This document shows, piece by piece, positions 26,495 through 34,193 of a stretch of DNA of 64,000 nucleotides. Each line of letters opens with the position of its first letter. Position 1 is the stretch's first letter. The notes beneath the pieces were generated by a model. The model worked only from the letters and a program-made list of their open reading frames with translations, was not told where the DNA came from and searched no databases. A program made the translations under genes and the position numbers. The DNA comes from Dactylosporangium fulvum (lineage in GTDB: Bacteria; Actinomycetota; Actinomycetes; Mycobacteriales; Micromonosporaceae), in contig NZ_CP073720.1 of assembly GCF_025137375.1 (NCBI RefSeq), forward strand, positions 9,572,501-9,636,500. Reading direction: 5' to 3'.

Positions 26495-26934
26495 TGCGCG
26501 ATCTGCTTGATCTCGAACGGCTTGGGCTGCTGAGCGGCGTGCGGGTGGTCGGCGCCCGCATACACCTTCAGCTTGCGGATCTGACGCGCGCCCAGGCGGT
26601 TGTGCGGGAGCATGCCCTTGACGGCCAGCTCGATCGCCCGCTCGGGGTGCTTGGTCAGCAGCTCCTCGTAGCCGACCGCCTTGAGACCGCCCGGGTAACC
26701 CGAGTGGCGGTAGGCGACCTTGCTCTGACGCTTGTTGCCGGTCAGCGCCACCTTGCCAGCGTTGATCACGATGACGAAGTCGCCGGTGTCAACGTGCGGG
26801 GCGAACGTCGGCTTGTGCTTGCCGCGCAGCAGCGTCGCAGCGTGCGTGGCCAGACGCCCGAGCACCACGTCAGTGGCGTCGATGACGTGCCACGTGCGCT
26901 CGATCTCACCCGGCTTCGGGCTGTACGTACCCAC
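26491..26934 (-). CDS. rplM: 50S ribosomal protein uL13
   Basis: The 147-residue early-assembly 50S protein has TWHVIDATDVVLGRLATHAA near the start and GDFVIVINAGKVALTGNK near 50. The core YRHSGYPGGLKAVGYEELL and GMLPHNRLGARQIRKLKVYAG complete the family pattern. It leads the rplM-rpsI pair, with a four-base overlap to rpsI. Confidence 0.98.
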   Translation of the reverse strand: MGTYSPKPGEIERTWHVIDATDVVLGRLATHAATLLRGKHKPTFAPHVDTGDFVIVINAGKVALTGNKRQSKVAYRHSGYPGGLKAVGYEELLTKHPERAIELAVKGMLPHNRLGARQIRKLKVYAGADHPHAAQQPKPFEIKQIAQ

Positions 26935-27009
26935 AGGTTTACCTTGTCTTCCACGTCGTCGGTTCCGGGGTGCGCTCTCGATGGCGGCGCTCAGCGCGCA
27001 CGACCACCC

Positions 27010-27040
27010 AGCGTACCCGAACTAGGGGACGCCTTGTCAT
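27010..27040 (-). promoter_or_regulatory. Candidate promoter of rplM-rpsI
   Basis: On the minus strand ATGACA (27035-27040) and TACGCT (27010-27015) are 19 bases apart. This gives a leader of about 70 bases before rplM. The spacing is on the long side. Confidence 0.4.
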
Positions 27041-27081
27041 CGCACAACAGCAGTCCACGATACTCGGCGCCCCCCGCTCCT

Positions 27082-27103
27082 CAAAATCGGGGCTATACCC
27101 CCG
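27082..27103 (-). terminator. Terminator overlapping the narK stop codon
   Basis: On the minus strand CGGGG-GTATAG-CCCCG contains the narK TAG in its loop and is followed by ATTTTG. It separates narK from rplM. Confidence 0.6.
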
Positions 27104-28430
27104 ACAGTCGCCCCGGTGACCTGCGCAGATAGACGAACCAGGTGACCGCGAAGCAGATCGCGTAGAACGCGAGGAATGCGATGTATGCCCCGTCGCCGGT
27201 CTTGTAGGCCAGGAACGACTCCCGGAAGGCGAGGTTCACCAGCACGCCGCCGGCCGCGCCGACCGCACCCGCGACGCCGATGAGCGCGGTCGCCAGGCGC
27301 CGGGACTCGTTCTCGTCCGAGACGTACTTCGCCTTGAAGATCGCCGGAATCATCTTGTACGTCGAGCCGTTGCCGACCCCGCTGAAGAGGAACAGGAACA
27401 CGAACCCGGTCACGAACAGCGGCAGGGAGTGCTGCCGGGAGGCGACGAGCACGGTGGTCGCGCCGATCGCCATCAGGATGAAGTTCCAGAAGGTGACCCG
27501 GGCACCGCCGAAGCGGTCCGCGAGCAGGCCGCCGACCGGGCGGATGAGCGAGCCGAGCAGCGGGCCGATGAAGGTGAGGTAGGCCGCCTTGACCGGGGTG
27601 TCGAACTCGGCCTTGAACTGCACCTGCAGCACCTGCCCGAACGCGAAGCCGAAGCCGATGAACGATCCGAACGTGCCGATGTACAGCAGCGACATGATCC
27701 AGGCGTGACGGTCCTTGATGACGTCGCGCATGGCGCGCCTGTCGTTGGAGGCGTGCGTCAGGTTGTCCATGAACAGCGCTGCGCAGAGCGCGGCGACGAT
27801 GATCAGCGGCAGGTAGATCAGCACGATCAACCGCGGGTGCGCGGCGCCCGCGGTGGCCAGGACGAGCAGGCCGACGAGCTGGACGGCGGGAACGCCGATG
27901 TTGCCGCCGCCCGCGTTGATCCCCAGCGCCCAGCCCTTGAGCCGCTGCGGGTAGAAGGCGTTGATGTTCGCCATCGACGAGGCGAAGTTGCCGCCGCCGA
28001 CACCGGCGATCGAGGCCACGATCAGCAACGTGGTGAACGAGACGCCGGGCTCGAGCACGACGCCGGCGAGGATCGTGGGCACCACCAGCAGCAATGCGCT
28101 GAAAATGGTCCAGTTCCGGCCGCCGAAGGTCGCCACCGCGAAGGTGTACGGCAGGCGCAGCACCGCGCCGACGAGCGTCGGAGCGCTGGTGAGGAGGAAC
28201 TTCTGGGCCGGGTCGAGACCGTACTCCGGCCCGAGGAACAGGACGAAGACCGACCAGAGGCTCCAGATCGAGAACCCGATGTGTTCGGACAGGATGGAGA
28301 CGACGAGATTGCGCCGGGCGATCTTCGCCCCGGCCTGCTCCCAGAAGGCACGGTCTTCCGGGCGCCAGTCGTCGATCCAGCGACCGCCCCGCGAGGGCGG
28401 TGACGGCGCTTCTTCCACGGCGAGAGTCAT
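27093..28430 (-). CDS. narK: Nitrate/nitrite transporter (NNP family MFS)
   Basis: The protein is 445 residues from ATG 28430 (MTLAVEEAPSPPSRGG). Twelve membrane segments are evident. Nitrate-porter hallmarks are the substrate Arg in TSAPTLVGAVLRLPYTFAVA (helix 2) and two Gly-rich NNP signatures, GVGGGNFASSMANINAFYP and GWALGINAGGGNIGVPAVQL. The equivalent Arg in helix 8 falls in GSLIRPVGGLLADRFGG. It lies near nirBD, which suggests uptake of nitrate or nitrite for assimilation, though export cannot be excluded. The longer open frame upstream crosses repeat DNA and is rejected. Confidence 0.92.
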   Translation of the reverse strand: MTLAVEEAPSPPSRGGRWIDDWRPEDRAFWEQAGAKIARRNLVVSILSEHIGFSIWSLWSVFVLFLGPEYGLDPAQKFLLTSAPTLVGAVLRLPYTFAVATFGGRNWTIFSALLLVVPTILAGVVLEPGVSFTTLLIVASIAGVGGGNFASSMANINAFYPQRLKGWALGINAGGGNIGVPAVQLVGLLVLATAGAAHPRLIVLIYLPLIIVAALCAALFMDNLTHASNDRRAMRDVIKDRHAWIMSLLYIGTFGSFIGFGFAFGQVLQVQFKAEFDTPVKAAYLTFIGPLLGSLIRPVGGLLADRFGGARVTFWNFILMAIGATTVLVASRQHSLPLFVTGFVFLFLFSGVGNGSTYKMIPAIFKAKYVSDENESRRLATALIGVAGAVGAAGGVLVNLAFRESFLAYKTGDGAYIAFLAFYAICFAVTWFVYLRRSPGRLSGV

Positions 28431-28577
28431 GGCCGTGGATGTTATGGAATCCTCGTTACCACGGGTCGCACCGTTTGTTGTCGCACCTGAAACGTCTTTC
28501 TCGCCTTGGTCGCGGCCCCGGTTGTGAGATCCCGCCTCCCACCTCTCCCCTCCGGCGCGTCCCCCGTTCCACGCAGC

Positions 28578-28633
28578 CCCGTTCCGCGCGACCCGTTCCG
28601 CGCGACCCGTTCCGCGCGACCCGCTCCGCGCGA
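28578..28633. repeat. Four tandem CCCGTTCCGCGCGA units
   Basis: Three identical 14-base units (28578, 28592, 28606) and a fourth with one change (28620) run directly into the left arm of the palindrome, whose outermost bases are the same TCCGCGCGA. Confidence 0.9.
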
Positions 28634-28708
28634 TCTTGAAGTTGTGGCGCCCGAATTGCCCCGACATTTCGGATACTTCGGAACCACAACTCCAAGATCG
28701 CGCGGAAC
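28623..28708. repeat. 86-base palindromic element
   Basis: The left arm (28623-28647) and right arm (28684-28708) are complementary over 25 bases with two mismatches. The key core is GATCTTGAAGTTGTGG against CCACAACTCCAAGATC. An inner CCGAA/TTCGG pair (28651 and 28677) extends the structure. The core ..TTGTGG / CCACAA.. recurs at 33757-33835. Confidence 0.85.
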
Positions 28709-28746
28709 AGGCCGCGCGACGGGCTGCGCGCGACGGGCTGCGCGGG

Positions 28747-29439
28747 TCAGGACTTGGTGAAGGTCCAGGTGCCGGTGTCGGCGCCACCCTGCGGCGGGGA
28801 GAGCTTGAGGGTGTTGCCATCACAGTCGTACCGGCTCTTCTTGAGCACGGGCTGGGCGTCGACCGCGCCACCCGTGTCAGCGGTGCCGGAACCGGCGAAC
28901 TCGCCGATAGACACCTTGTCGGCGACGCGGACCGCGGCGGGGGCGGTCATGTCGACGGTGACGGTCAGCGTGCTGAAGTCGACGGTGCCGGTCGGCTCGA
29001 GCGTGCCGCTCGGCGTGGTGGGGGTCTTGACCGTGCCGTTGACCTTGCCGCCGTACGAGAAGCTGCCCTTCACGTCGTTGCCGGAGACGGAGAACGTGAA
29101 GGTCACCGGCTGCATGGAGCCGAAGTCGACCTGCGTCTTGCCGGCCGAGTCGATGGTCAGCAGCGTGCCCCCGCCGCCCTGGAACGTGCCGTCGACCGGC
29201 CCGCTGAGCTTGCCGGTCAGGTTGCCGGCCTTCCAGGTGCCGACCAGGCAGGACGCCGCGGAACCGGGGTCGCTGCCGCCGCTCGAACCTGAGGCGCTGC
29301 TTGACGGAGCCGTCGAGGTGCTGCCGGAGGCACCGGCCGAGGTCGACGAGCCCGGTGTACCACCATTGCCACTACATCCGGCGAGCCCGATGCTGAACAC
29401 CGCAACAGCCGCTGTGGCGACCTTGCCGGTTGTGCGCAT
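28747..29439 (-). CDS. Secreted lipoprotein of unknown function
   Basis: The 230-residue protein has a clear lipoprotein signal peptide (MRTTGKVATAAVAVFSIGLAGC) with lipobox LAGC, so Cys22 would be lipidated. A low-complexity Ser/Gly/Thr linker (about 23-60) follows, then a beta-rich domain beginning LVGTWKAGNL and ending in CDGNTLKLSPP ... TGTWTFTKS. The LVGTW...W pattern suggests a lipocalin-like or META-like barrel, but I cannot place it. It is upstream of narK on the same strand and divergent from nirB. The link to nitrogen is by position only. Confidence 0.85.
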   Translation of the reverse strand: MRTTGKVATAAVAVFSIGLAGCSGNGGTPGSSTSAGASGSTSTAPSSSASGSSGGSDPGSAASCLVGTWKAGNLTGKLSGPVDGTFQGGGGTLLTIDSAGKTQVDFGSMQPVTFTFSVSGNDVKGSFSYGGKVNGTVKTPTTPSGTLEPTGTVDFSTLTVTVDMTAPAAVRVADKVSIGEFAGSGTADTGGAVDAQPVLKKSRYDCDGNTLKLSPPQGGADTGTWTFTKS

Positions 29440-29775
29440 CTACTTCCTCCTTGCTGTTACATAGGGGTCGGTGCTTGTTTACCCCGCTGCGAACCGTCGC
29501 CACCCTACCGTGCGAAGATCTGGCACATCCGTCCATACACTGGGATGACATCGATCATGATCGACGCCGCTCCGGCCACGGTTCGATAACCTCCTGCCCA
29601 GAGGCCGTGTGAGGCGCTCTTAGCAGGTAGGAAACATTCGGGACGTCCGACCGAAACCGCCCGAAGGCAGCCTTTTGGCCATGTCCGAAGCGGTTGCCAC
29701 ATGCTGCCCGGCCACCCCGTGCACGGAAACAGCACCGAAACGCTGTCGCCTTCCCCGCGTCACCGGGGGCAACGC
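29440..29775. other. Divergent regulatory region lipoprotein/nirB
   Basis: 336 bases without a gene. It contains a candidate GlnR site at 29620-29663 and, at 29550-29566, the palindrome-like CATCGATCATGATCGACG. The nirB start at 29776 has only a weak GGGGGC ribosome site. Confidence 0.6.
29620..29663 (+). promoter_or_regulatory. Candidate GlnR box upstream of nirB
   Basis: Two perfect GAAAC sites (29631-29635 and 29653-29657) are exactly 22 bases apart, the spacing of the b-sites in the actinobacterial GlnR consensus GTnAC-N6-GAAAC repeated twice. The a-sites are poor (TTAGC at 29620, GACGT at 29642). Position about 120 bases before nirB fits activation. Known nirB promoters of streptomycetes are GlnR targets. 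Confidence 0.45.
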
Positions 29776-32259
29776 ATGAGTGACTCAAGCATGTCGATGC
29801 GTTCGAGGAAGGTCGTTGTTGTCGGCCACGGTATGGTCGGCCACCGGTTCGTCGAGGCGTTGCGGTCCCGCGACCCCGACGGGCGCTGGCAGATCACGGT
29901 CCTCGCCGAAGAGGGCCGGTCCGCCTACGACCGGGTGCGACTCTCGGCGTATTTCGACGGCGTCACGGCCGAGGAACTGACGTACACCGTGCCGGACGGC
30001 GTCGACCTGCGGCTCGGCGAGCCGGCACTGTCCGTGGACCGCTCGCGACGGTGCGTGGTGACGGCCCACGGTGAGTACGCCTACGACGCCCTCGTCCTGG
30101 CCACCGGCTCGTCCGCGTTCGTGCCCCCGATCAACGGCGTCGACCAGGCAGGCGTCTTCGTCTACCGCACGCTCGACGACCTGGAGGCGATCCGCGCGCA
30201 CGCGGCGGGCAAGGAGGTCGGCGCGGTCATCGGCGGCGGGCTCCTGGGCCTGGAAGCGGCCAACGCGCTGCGCCTGCTCGGGCTGCGCACCCACGTGATC
30301 GAGTTCGCGCCGCGGCTCATGCCGGTGCAGGTCGACGAGGCGGGCGGCGCGGTGCTGCGCCGGCACGTCGAGGATCTGGGCGTCCGGGTGCACGTCGGCG
30401 CGGGCACCACCGCCATCCGGCAGACGACGCCCGGCGGCCGGCTCGGACTCACGCTCTCCGACGGCGGGCACGTCCCGGCCGACATCGTGGTGGTGGCCGC
30501 CGGCATCCGGCCGCGCGACGAGCTGGCCCGCGCCATGGGGCTCGCTACGGGGGCGCGCGGCGGGGTGATCGTCGACACGAGCTGCCGCACCGAGGATCCG
30601 GCGGTCTACGCGATCGGCGAGTGCGCCGAGATCAGCGGTCGCTGTTACGGCCTGGTAGCACCCGGTTACGCGATGGCCGAGGTCGTCGCGGACCGCCTGC
30701 TCGGCGGCGCCGCCGAGTTCCCCGGCGCGGACACGTCGACAAAGCTCAAGCTGCTGGGCGTCGACGTGGCGAGCTTCGGCGACGCACTGCGTGACGACCT
30801 GCTCGACGTCGTGTACCTGGACCCGGCCAACGGCAGGTACGCCAAACTCGTCCTCTCCGACGACGCGCAGACGCTGCTGGGCGGCATCCTCGTCGGCGAC
30901 GCGAGCGCCTACCCGACGCTGCGTGCCAGCGTCGGCGGTCCGCTCCCCGGCCATCCGCTGACCCTGCTCGCGCCGCCGAGCGACGGCGCCGGCCAGGCCA
31001 CGCTGCCCGACGGCGCGCAGGTCTGCTCCTGCAACGCCGTCACGAAGGGCCAGATCAAGGCGGCCATCGCCGACGGTTGCGCGGACATCGCGGAGCTGAA
31101 GTCGTGCACGCGGGCCGGCACCAGCTGCGGGTCGTGCGTACCGCTGCTGAAGCAACTCCTGGCGGAGAGCGGTGTCGCCGCAAGCAAGGCCCTGTGCGAA
31201 CACTTCACGTATTCCCGCGCCGAACTGTTCGACATCGTCCGGGTCCGGGGCATCCACACGTTCTCGAAGCTGGTGGCCGAACACGGGACCGGCCGCGGGT
31301 GTGACATCTGCAAGCCGACGGTCGCCTCGATCCTGGCGTCGCTGCACAACGACTACGTGCTCGACGGTGAGCAGGCCGCGCTGCAGGACACCAACGACCA
31401 CTTCCTCGCCAACATCCAGCGCAACGGCACCTACTCGGTGGTGCCGCGCATCCCCGGCGGGGAGATCACGCCCGACAAGCTCATCGTGATCGGCGAGGTC
31501 GCGCGGGACTTCAACCTCTACACGAAGATCACCGGCGGCCAGCGCATCGACCTGCTCGGCGCCCGTGTCGAGCAGCTCCCCGCGATCTGGAGCCGGCTGG
31601 TCGCGGCCGGATTCGAGTCGGGGCACGCCTACGGCAAGGCGCTGCGCACCGTGAAGTCGTGCGTCGGGTCGACCTGGTGTCGGTACGGCGTGCAGGACTC
31701 CGTCGGGCTGGCCGTCGAGCTCGAGCTGCGGTACCGCGGGCTGCGCGCCCCACACAAGATCAAGTCCGCGGTGTCCGGCTGCGCCCGCGAGTGCGCCGAG
31801 GCCAAGGGCAAGGACTTCGGCGTGATCGCGACCGAGAAGGGCTGGAACCTGTACGTCGGCGGCAACGGCGGGTTCCGGCCGCGCCACGCCGACCTGCTCG
31901 CCGCCGACCTGTCCACGGAGGAACTGGTCAGGCTGATCGACCGGTTCCTGATGTTCTACATCCGCACCGCCGACCGGTTGCAGCGCACGTCGGCGTGGAT
32001 CGAGGCGCTGGACGGCGGACTGGACTACCTGCGCGCCGTCATCGTCGACGACTCCCTCGGCATCGCGGGCGAACTCGACGCGATGATGGCCCACCACATC
32101 TCGTCCTATGTGGACGAGTGGAAGGCCACGGTCGAGGACCCCGACCGGCTTGCGCGGTTCGTGTCGTTCGTCAACGCGCCCGATACCCCGGACCCGACGA
32201 TCTCCTTCGTTTCCGAGCGCGGACAACCCGTGCCCGTCGTCCTAGGAGTGCGCTCATGA
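29776..32259 (+). CDS. nirB: Assimilatory nitrite reductase (NAD(P)H), large subunit
   Basis: The 827-residue protein reduces nitrite to ammonium with six electrons from NAD(P)H. The FAD loop is VVVVGHGMVGHRFVEAL (about 13) and the NAD loop AVIGGGLLGLEAANAL (about 150). A BFD-type [2Fe-2S] domain begins with CSC at 417-419 and includes CTRAGTSCGSC. The siroheme-[4Fe-4S] domain supplies Cys629 and Cys635 (SCVGSTWCRYG) and Cys669 and Cys673 (SGCARECAE). ATG 29776 is preferred, and ATG 29791 is possible. It overlaps nirD as ATGA. All ligands are present, so the enzyme should be active. Confidence 0.96.
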   Translation: MSDSSMSMRSRKVVVVGHGMVGHRFVEALRSRDPDGRWQITVLAEEGRSAYDRVRLSAYFDGVTAEELTYTVPDGVDLRLGEPALSVDRSRRCVVTAHGEYAYDALVLATGSSAFVPPINGVDQAGVFVYRTLDDLEAIRAHAAGKEVGAVIGGGLLGLEAANALRLLGLRTHVIEFAPRLMPVQVDEAGGAVLRRHVEDLGVRVHVGAGTTAIRQTTPGGRLGLTLSDGGHVPADIVVVAAGIRPRDELARAMGLATGARGGVIVDTSCRTEDPAVYAIGECAEISGRCYGLVAPGYAMAEVVADRLLGGAAEFPGADTSTKLKLLGVDVASFGDALRDDLLDVVYLDPANGRYAKLVLSDDAQTLLGGILVGDASAYPTLRASVGGPLPGHPLTLLAPPSDGAGQATLPDGAQVCSCNAVTKGQIKAAIADGCADIAELKSCTRAGTSCGSCVPLLKQLLAESGVAASKALCEHFTYSRAELFDIVRVRGIHTFSKLVAEHGTGRGCDICKPTVASILASLHNDYVLDGEQAALQDTNDHFLANIQRNGTYSVVPRIPGGEITPDKLIVIGEVARDFNLYTKITGGQRIDLLGARVEQLPAIWSRLVAAGFESGHAYGKALRTVKSCVGSTWCRYGVQDSVGLAVELELRYRGLRAPHKIKSAVSGCARECAEAKGKDFGVIATEKGWNLYVGGNGGFRPRHADLLAADLSTEELVRLIDRFLMFYIRTADRLQRTSAWIEALDGGLDYLRAVIVDDSLGIAGELDAMMAHHISSYVDEWKATVEDPDRLARFVSFVNAPDTPDPTISFVSERGQPVPVVLGVRS

Positions 32260-32597
32260 AGTGGACCGTCGTCTGCCCGTACCCCCGCCTGGAGCCGGAG
32301 CGCGGCGTGGCCGCACTGGTCAACGGGGCGCAAGTGGCGGTGTTCCGGGTCTTCGACGGTGGCGTGCACGCCATCGGCAACCTCGACCCGATCAGCGGCG
32401 CGGCGGTGCTCTCCCGGGGGATCGTCGGCAATCGCGGCGACGTGCCGGTGGTGGCCTCGCCGATGCACAAGCAGGCGTTCGACCTGCGCAGCGGCGAGTG
32501 CCTCGACGCACCGGGCGTGCGGGTGCCGGTCTTCCCGGTGCGGGTGCGTGACGGGCTGGTCGAGGTCGGCGCGCCGGAGCAGGCGGCCGGCACATGA
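32256..32597 (+). CDS. nirD: Nitrite reductase small subunit
   Basis: The 113-residue protein is the Rieske-fold partner of NirB (WTVVCPYPRLEPERGVAALVNGAQVAVFRVFDGGVHAIGN, then LSRGIVGNRGD and SPMHKQAFDLRSGECLD). As usual for NirD, the Rieske Cys/His ligands are absent: the CPLH position reads SPMH. A structural rather than electron-carrying role is therefore expected. ATG overlaps the nirB stop, and its own stop overlaps the next start, indicating translation coupling across the three genes. Confidence 0.94.
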   Translation: MKWTVVCPYPRLEPERGVAALVNGAQVAVFRVFDGGVHAIGNLDPISGAAVLSRGIVGNRGDVPVVASPMHKQAFDLRSGECLDAPGVRVPVFPVRVRDGLVEVGAPEQAAGT

Positions 32598-33736
32598 GCG
32601 CGAGCAGCACGTTGGAAGCGCAGACCGCGTTCGGCGAGGACCTGCCTCTCGCGGGCTTCACCGTCGCCGTCACCGCAGACCGCCGCCGCGACGAACTGAG
32701 CGCCTTGCTGGAACGGCGGGGCGCTCGTGTCGTGCTCGCCCCGGCCCTGCGGATCGTCCCCGTCGCGGACGACACGGAGTTGAAGGCCGCCACGATCTCG
32801 TGCGTCGACGTCCCGCCGGAGATCGTCATCGCCACCACCGGTATCGGCCTGCGCGGCTGGATCGAGGCGGCGGAGGGCTGGGGGCTGGGTGAGGCCCTGC
32901 GCGCCCGGCTGAACGGCGCCTTCCTGATCGCCCGCGGTCCGAAGGCGAGGGGCGCGGTCCGTGCGGCCGGGATGATGGAGGCCTGGTCGCCGGACACGGA
33001 GAGCTGCGACGAGGTGCTCGACTTCCTGCTCGGCGGCGGCTTCCCCGGCGGCATCGCCGGTCGGCGGCTCGCCCTGCAGTTACACGGCGAGCCGCATCCC
33101 GAGTTCACCGCGGCGCTGCGTGACGCCGGTGCGATCGTCGTCGAGATCCCGGTCTACCGCTGGGCTCCCCCGGTCGACCCCGCGCCGCTGCGGCGGCTGG
33201 TCGACCTGACCTGCTCGCGGCTCGTCGATGCTGTGACGTTCACCTCAGCGCCTGCGGTCAGCTCGCTGCTGCGGGTCGCCGGCTCGGAGGCACCCGACGT
33301 GCTGGAAGCGCTGCGTACCGACGTGCTTGCGGCCTGTGTCGGACCGGTGACCGCCGCGCCGCTGAAGCGCCTCGGCGTGCCGGTGGCGGCCCCGTCGCGC
33401 GCCCGCCTGGGTGCCCTGGTCCGCATCCTGGTCGACGAGCTGCCCAAGCGCGCACCCACCCTGCACGTGGCGGGCGCGGCGGTCACGCTGCGCGGTCACG
33501 CCGCGATCATCGACGGCACCCTGAAGCCGCTGGCGCCGGGCCCGATGGCGGTCCTGCGCGCTCTGGCGGCCTCACCCGGCCGGGTCCTGTCCCGGGCCGC
33601 CCTACTGCGGGAGCTCCCGCGTGGCGCCGACGAGCACGCGGTGGAGATGGCCGTGGCCCGGCTCCGCGCTGCCCTCGGCGGCTCGGCGTTCGTCCAGACC
33701 GTGGTGAAGCGGGGCTACCGCCTGCGGGTGGACTGA
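32594..33736 (+). CDS. HemD-like protein with C-terminal winged helix (NnaR-type regulator)
   Basis: The protein is 380 residues. Residues about 18-270 are a uroporphyrinogen-III synthase fold (GFTVAVTADRRRDELSALLERRGARVVLAP, IATTGIGLRGWIEAAE, VDAVTFTSAPAVSSLLRVAG). Residues about 300-380 are an OmpR-type winged helix (LAPGPMAVLRALAASPGRVLSRAALLREL, HAVEMAVARLRAAL, VVKRGYRLRVD). This architecture is that of NnaR, a streptomycete activator that works with GlnR on nitrite reductase genes. The start overlaps nirD as ATGA. It may regulate nirBD and may or may not still make uroporphyrinogen III, the siroheme precursor. Confidence 0.88.
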   Translation: MSASSTLEAQTAFGEDLPLAGFTVAVTADRRRDELSALLERRGARVVLAPALRIVPVADDTELKAATISCVDVPPEIVIATTGIGLRGWIEAAEGWGLGEALRARLNGAFLIARGPKARGAVRAAGMMEAWSPDTESCDEVLDFLLGGGFPGGIAGRRLALQLHGEPHPEFTAALRDAGAIVVEIPVYRWAPPVDPAPLRRLVDLTCSRLVDAVTFTSAPAVSSLLRVAGSEAPDVLEALRTDVLAACVGPVTAAPLKRLGVPVAAPSRARLGALVRILVDELPKRAPTLHVAGAAVTLRGHAAIIDGTLKPLAPGPMAVLRALAASPGRVLSRAALLRELPRGADEHAVEMAVARLRAALGGSAFVQTVVKRGYRLRVD

Positions 33737-33756
33737 CCCCTCGTCGCCCTTCATCG

Positions 33757-33835
33757 CGTCGATCTCGCACTTGTGGTGCCGGGACACTCCGTATTCGTCC
33801 GGCTTATCAGGCACCACAACTGCTCGACCATCGCA
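33757..33835. repeat. Palindromic element downstream of the nir operon
   Basis: TTGTGGTGCC (33773-33782) and GGCACCACAA (33812-33821) are perfectly complementary, and the flanks continue imperfectly (GATCTCGCAC against CTGCTCGACC). The layout and TTGTGG core match the element at 28623. It sits between two convergent genes and could also act as a bidirectional terminator. Confidence 0.7.
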
Positions 33836-33853
33836 GCGGGAGAGCAGAGCGGG

Positions 33854-34099
33854 CTACTGCAGGTAGTGCTCGACCTCGTCGAGCGAGTGCGCCTCGACCT
33901 CATCCGGTGAAACACCCTGCAGTCGCGCCGCCCGGCGCCGGCGCAGCAGGTCCCAGAGCTGGTCGAGCTGCGCCTCGACGGCCCGGAGCCGGTCGTGTTC
34001 CTCCTGCTCCGTGATCTTGCCCTGCTGCAGCTGGGTGCGCAGCTTGTGCTCATCGTCGACCAGCGTCGAGATCTGGTGGATCAACGTCTTCTCGTCCAT
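33854..34099 (-). CDS. DUF2630 family protein
   Basis: The protein is 81 residues from ATG 34099 (MDEKTLIHQISTLVDDEHKLR). It is entirely helical and charged, with the family phrase RLRAVEAQLDQLWDLLRRRRAARLQGVSPDEVEAH (about 41-75). The pattern predicts a short antiparallel coiled coil. An ATG four codons upstream (34111) is an alternative start. DUF2630 proteins are small actinobacterial proteins with no assigned role. Converges with the HemD-like gene across the palindrome. Confidence 0.85.
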   Translation of the reverse strand: MDEKTLIHQISTLVDDEHKLRTQLQQGKITEQEEHDRLRAVEAQLDQLWDLLRRRRAARLQGVSPDEVEAHSLDEVEHYLQ

Positions 34100-34193
34100 G
34101 AGTTGCATCATCCACCAACCGCGCCGGATCCGGAGGAGTCGGAGGCGCCGACGTCACCACGCGGAGCGCCCGGCGGACCGCACACCCTGTCCG

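Larger units (their letters stand above)
28431..28746. other. Intergenic region with tandem repeat and large palindrome
   Basis: This is the 316-base gap between the narK start and the lipoprotein stop. It holds a four-unit 14-mer array (28578-28633), a palindrome with 25-base arms (28623-28708) and two further 14-base units (GGGCTGCGCGCGAC type) to about 28743. Directly upstream of narK, GTAAC occurs in a context reminiscent of half a GlnR box, but not convincingly. Confidence 0.7.

Noticed and set aside
28431..28871. N-terminal extension of narK
   Set aside because: It runs through the tandem repeat and palindrome, and the transporter has a natural start at 28430.
29550..29566. CATCGATCATGATCGACG as a regulator site
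   Set aside because: Short palindrome without a matching known consensus or second copy; left unassigned.
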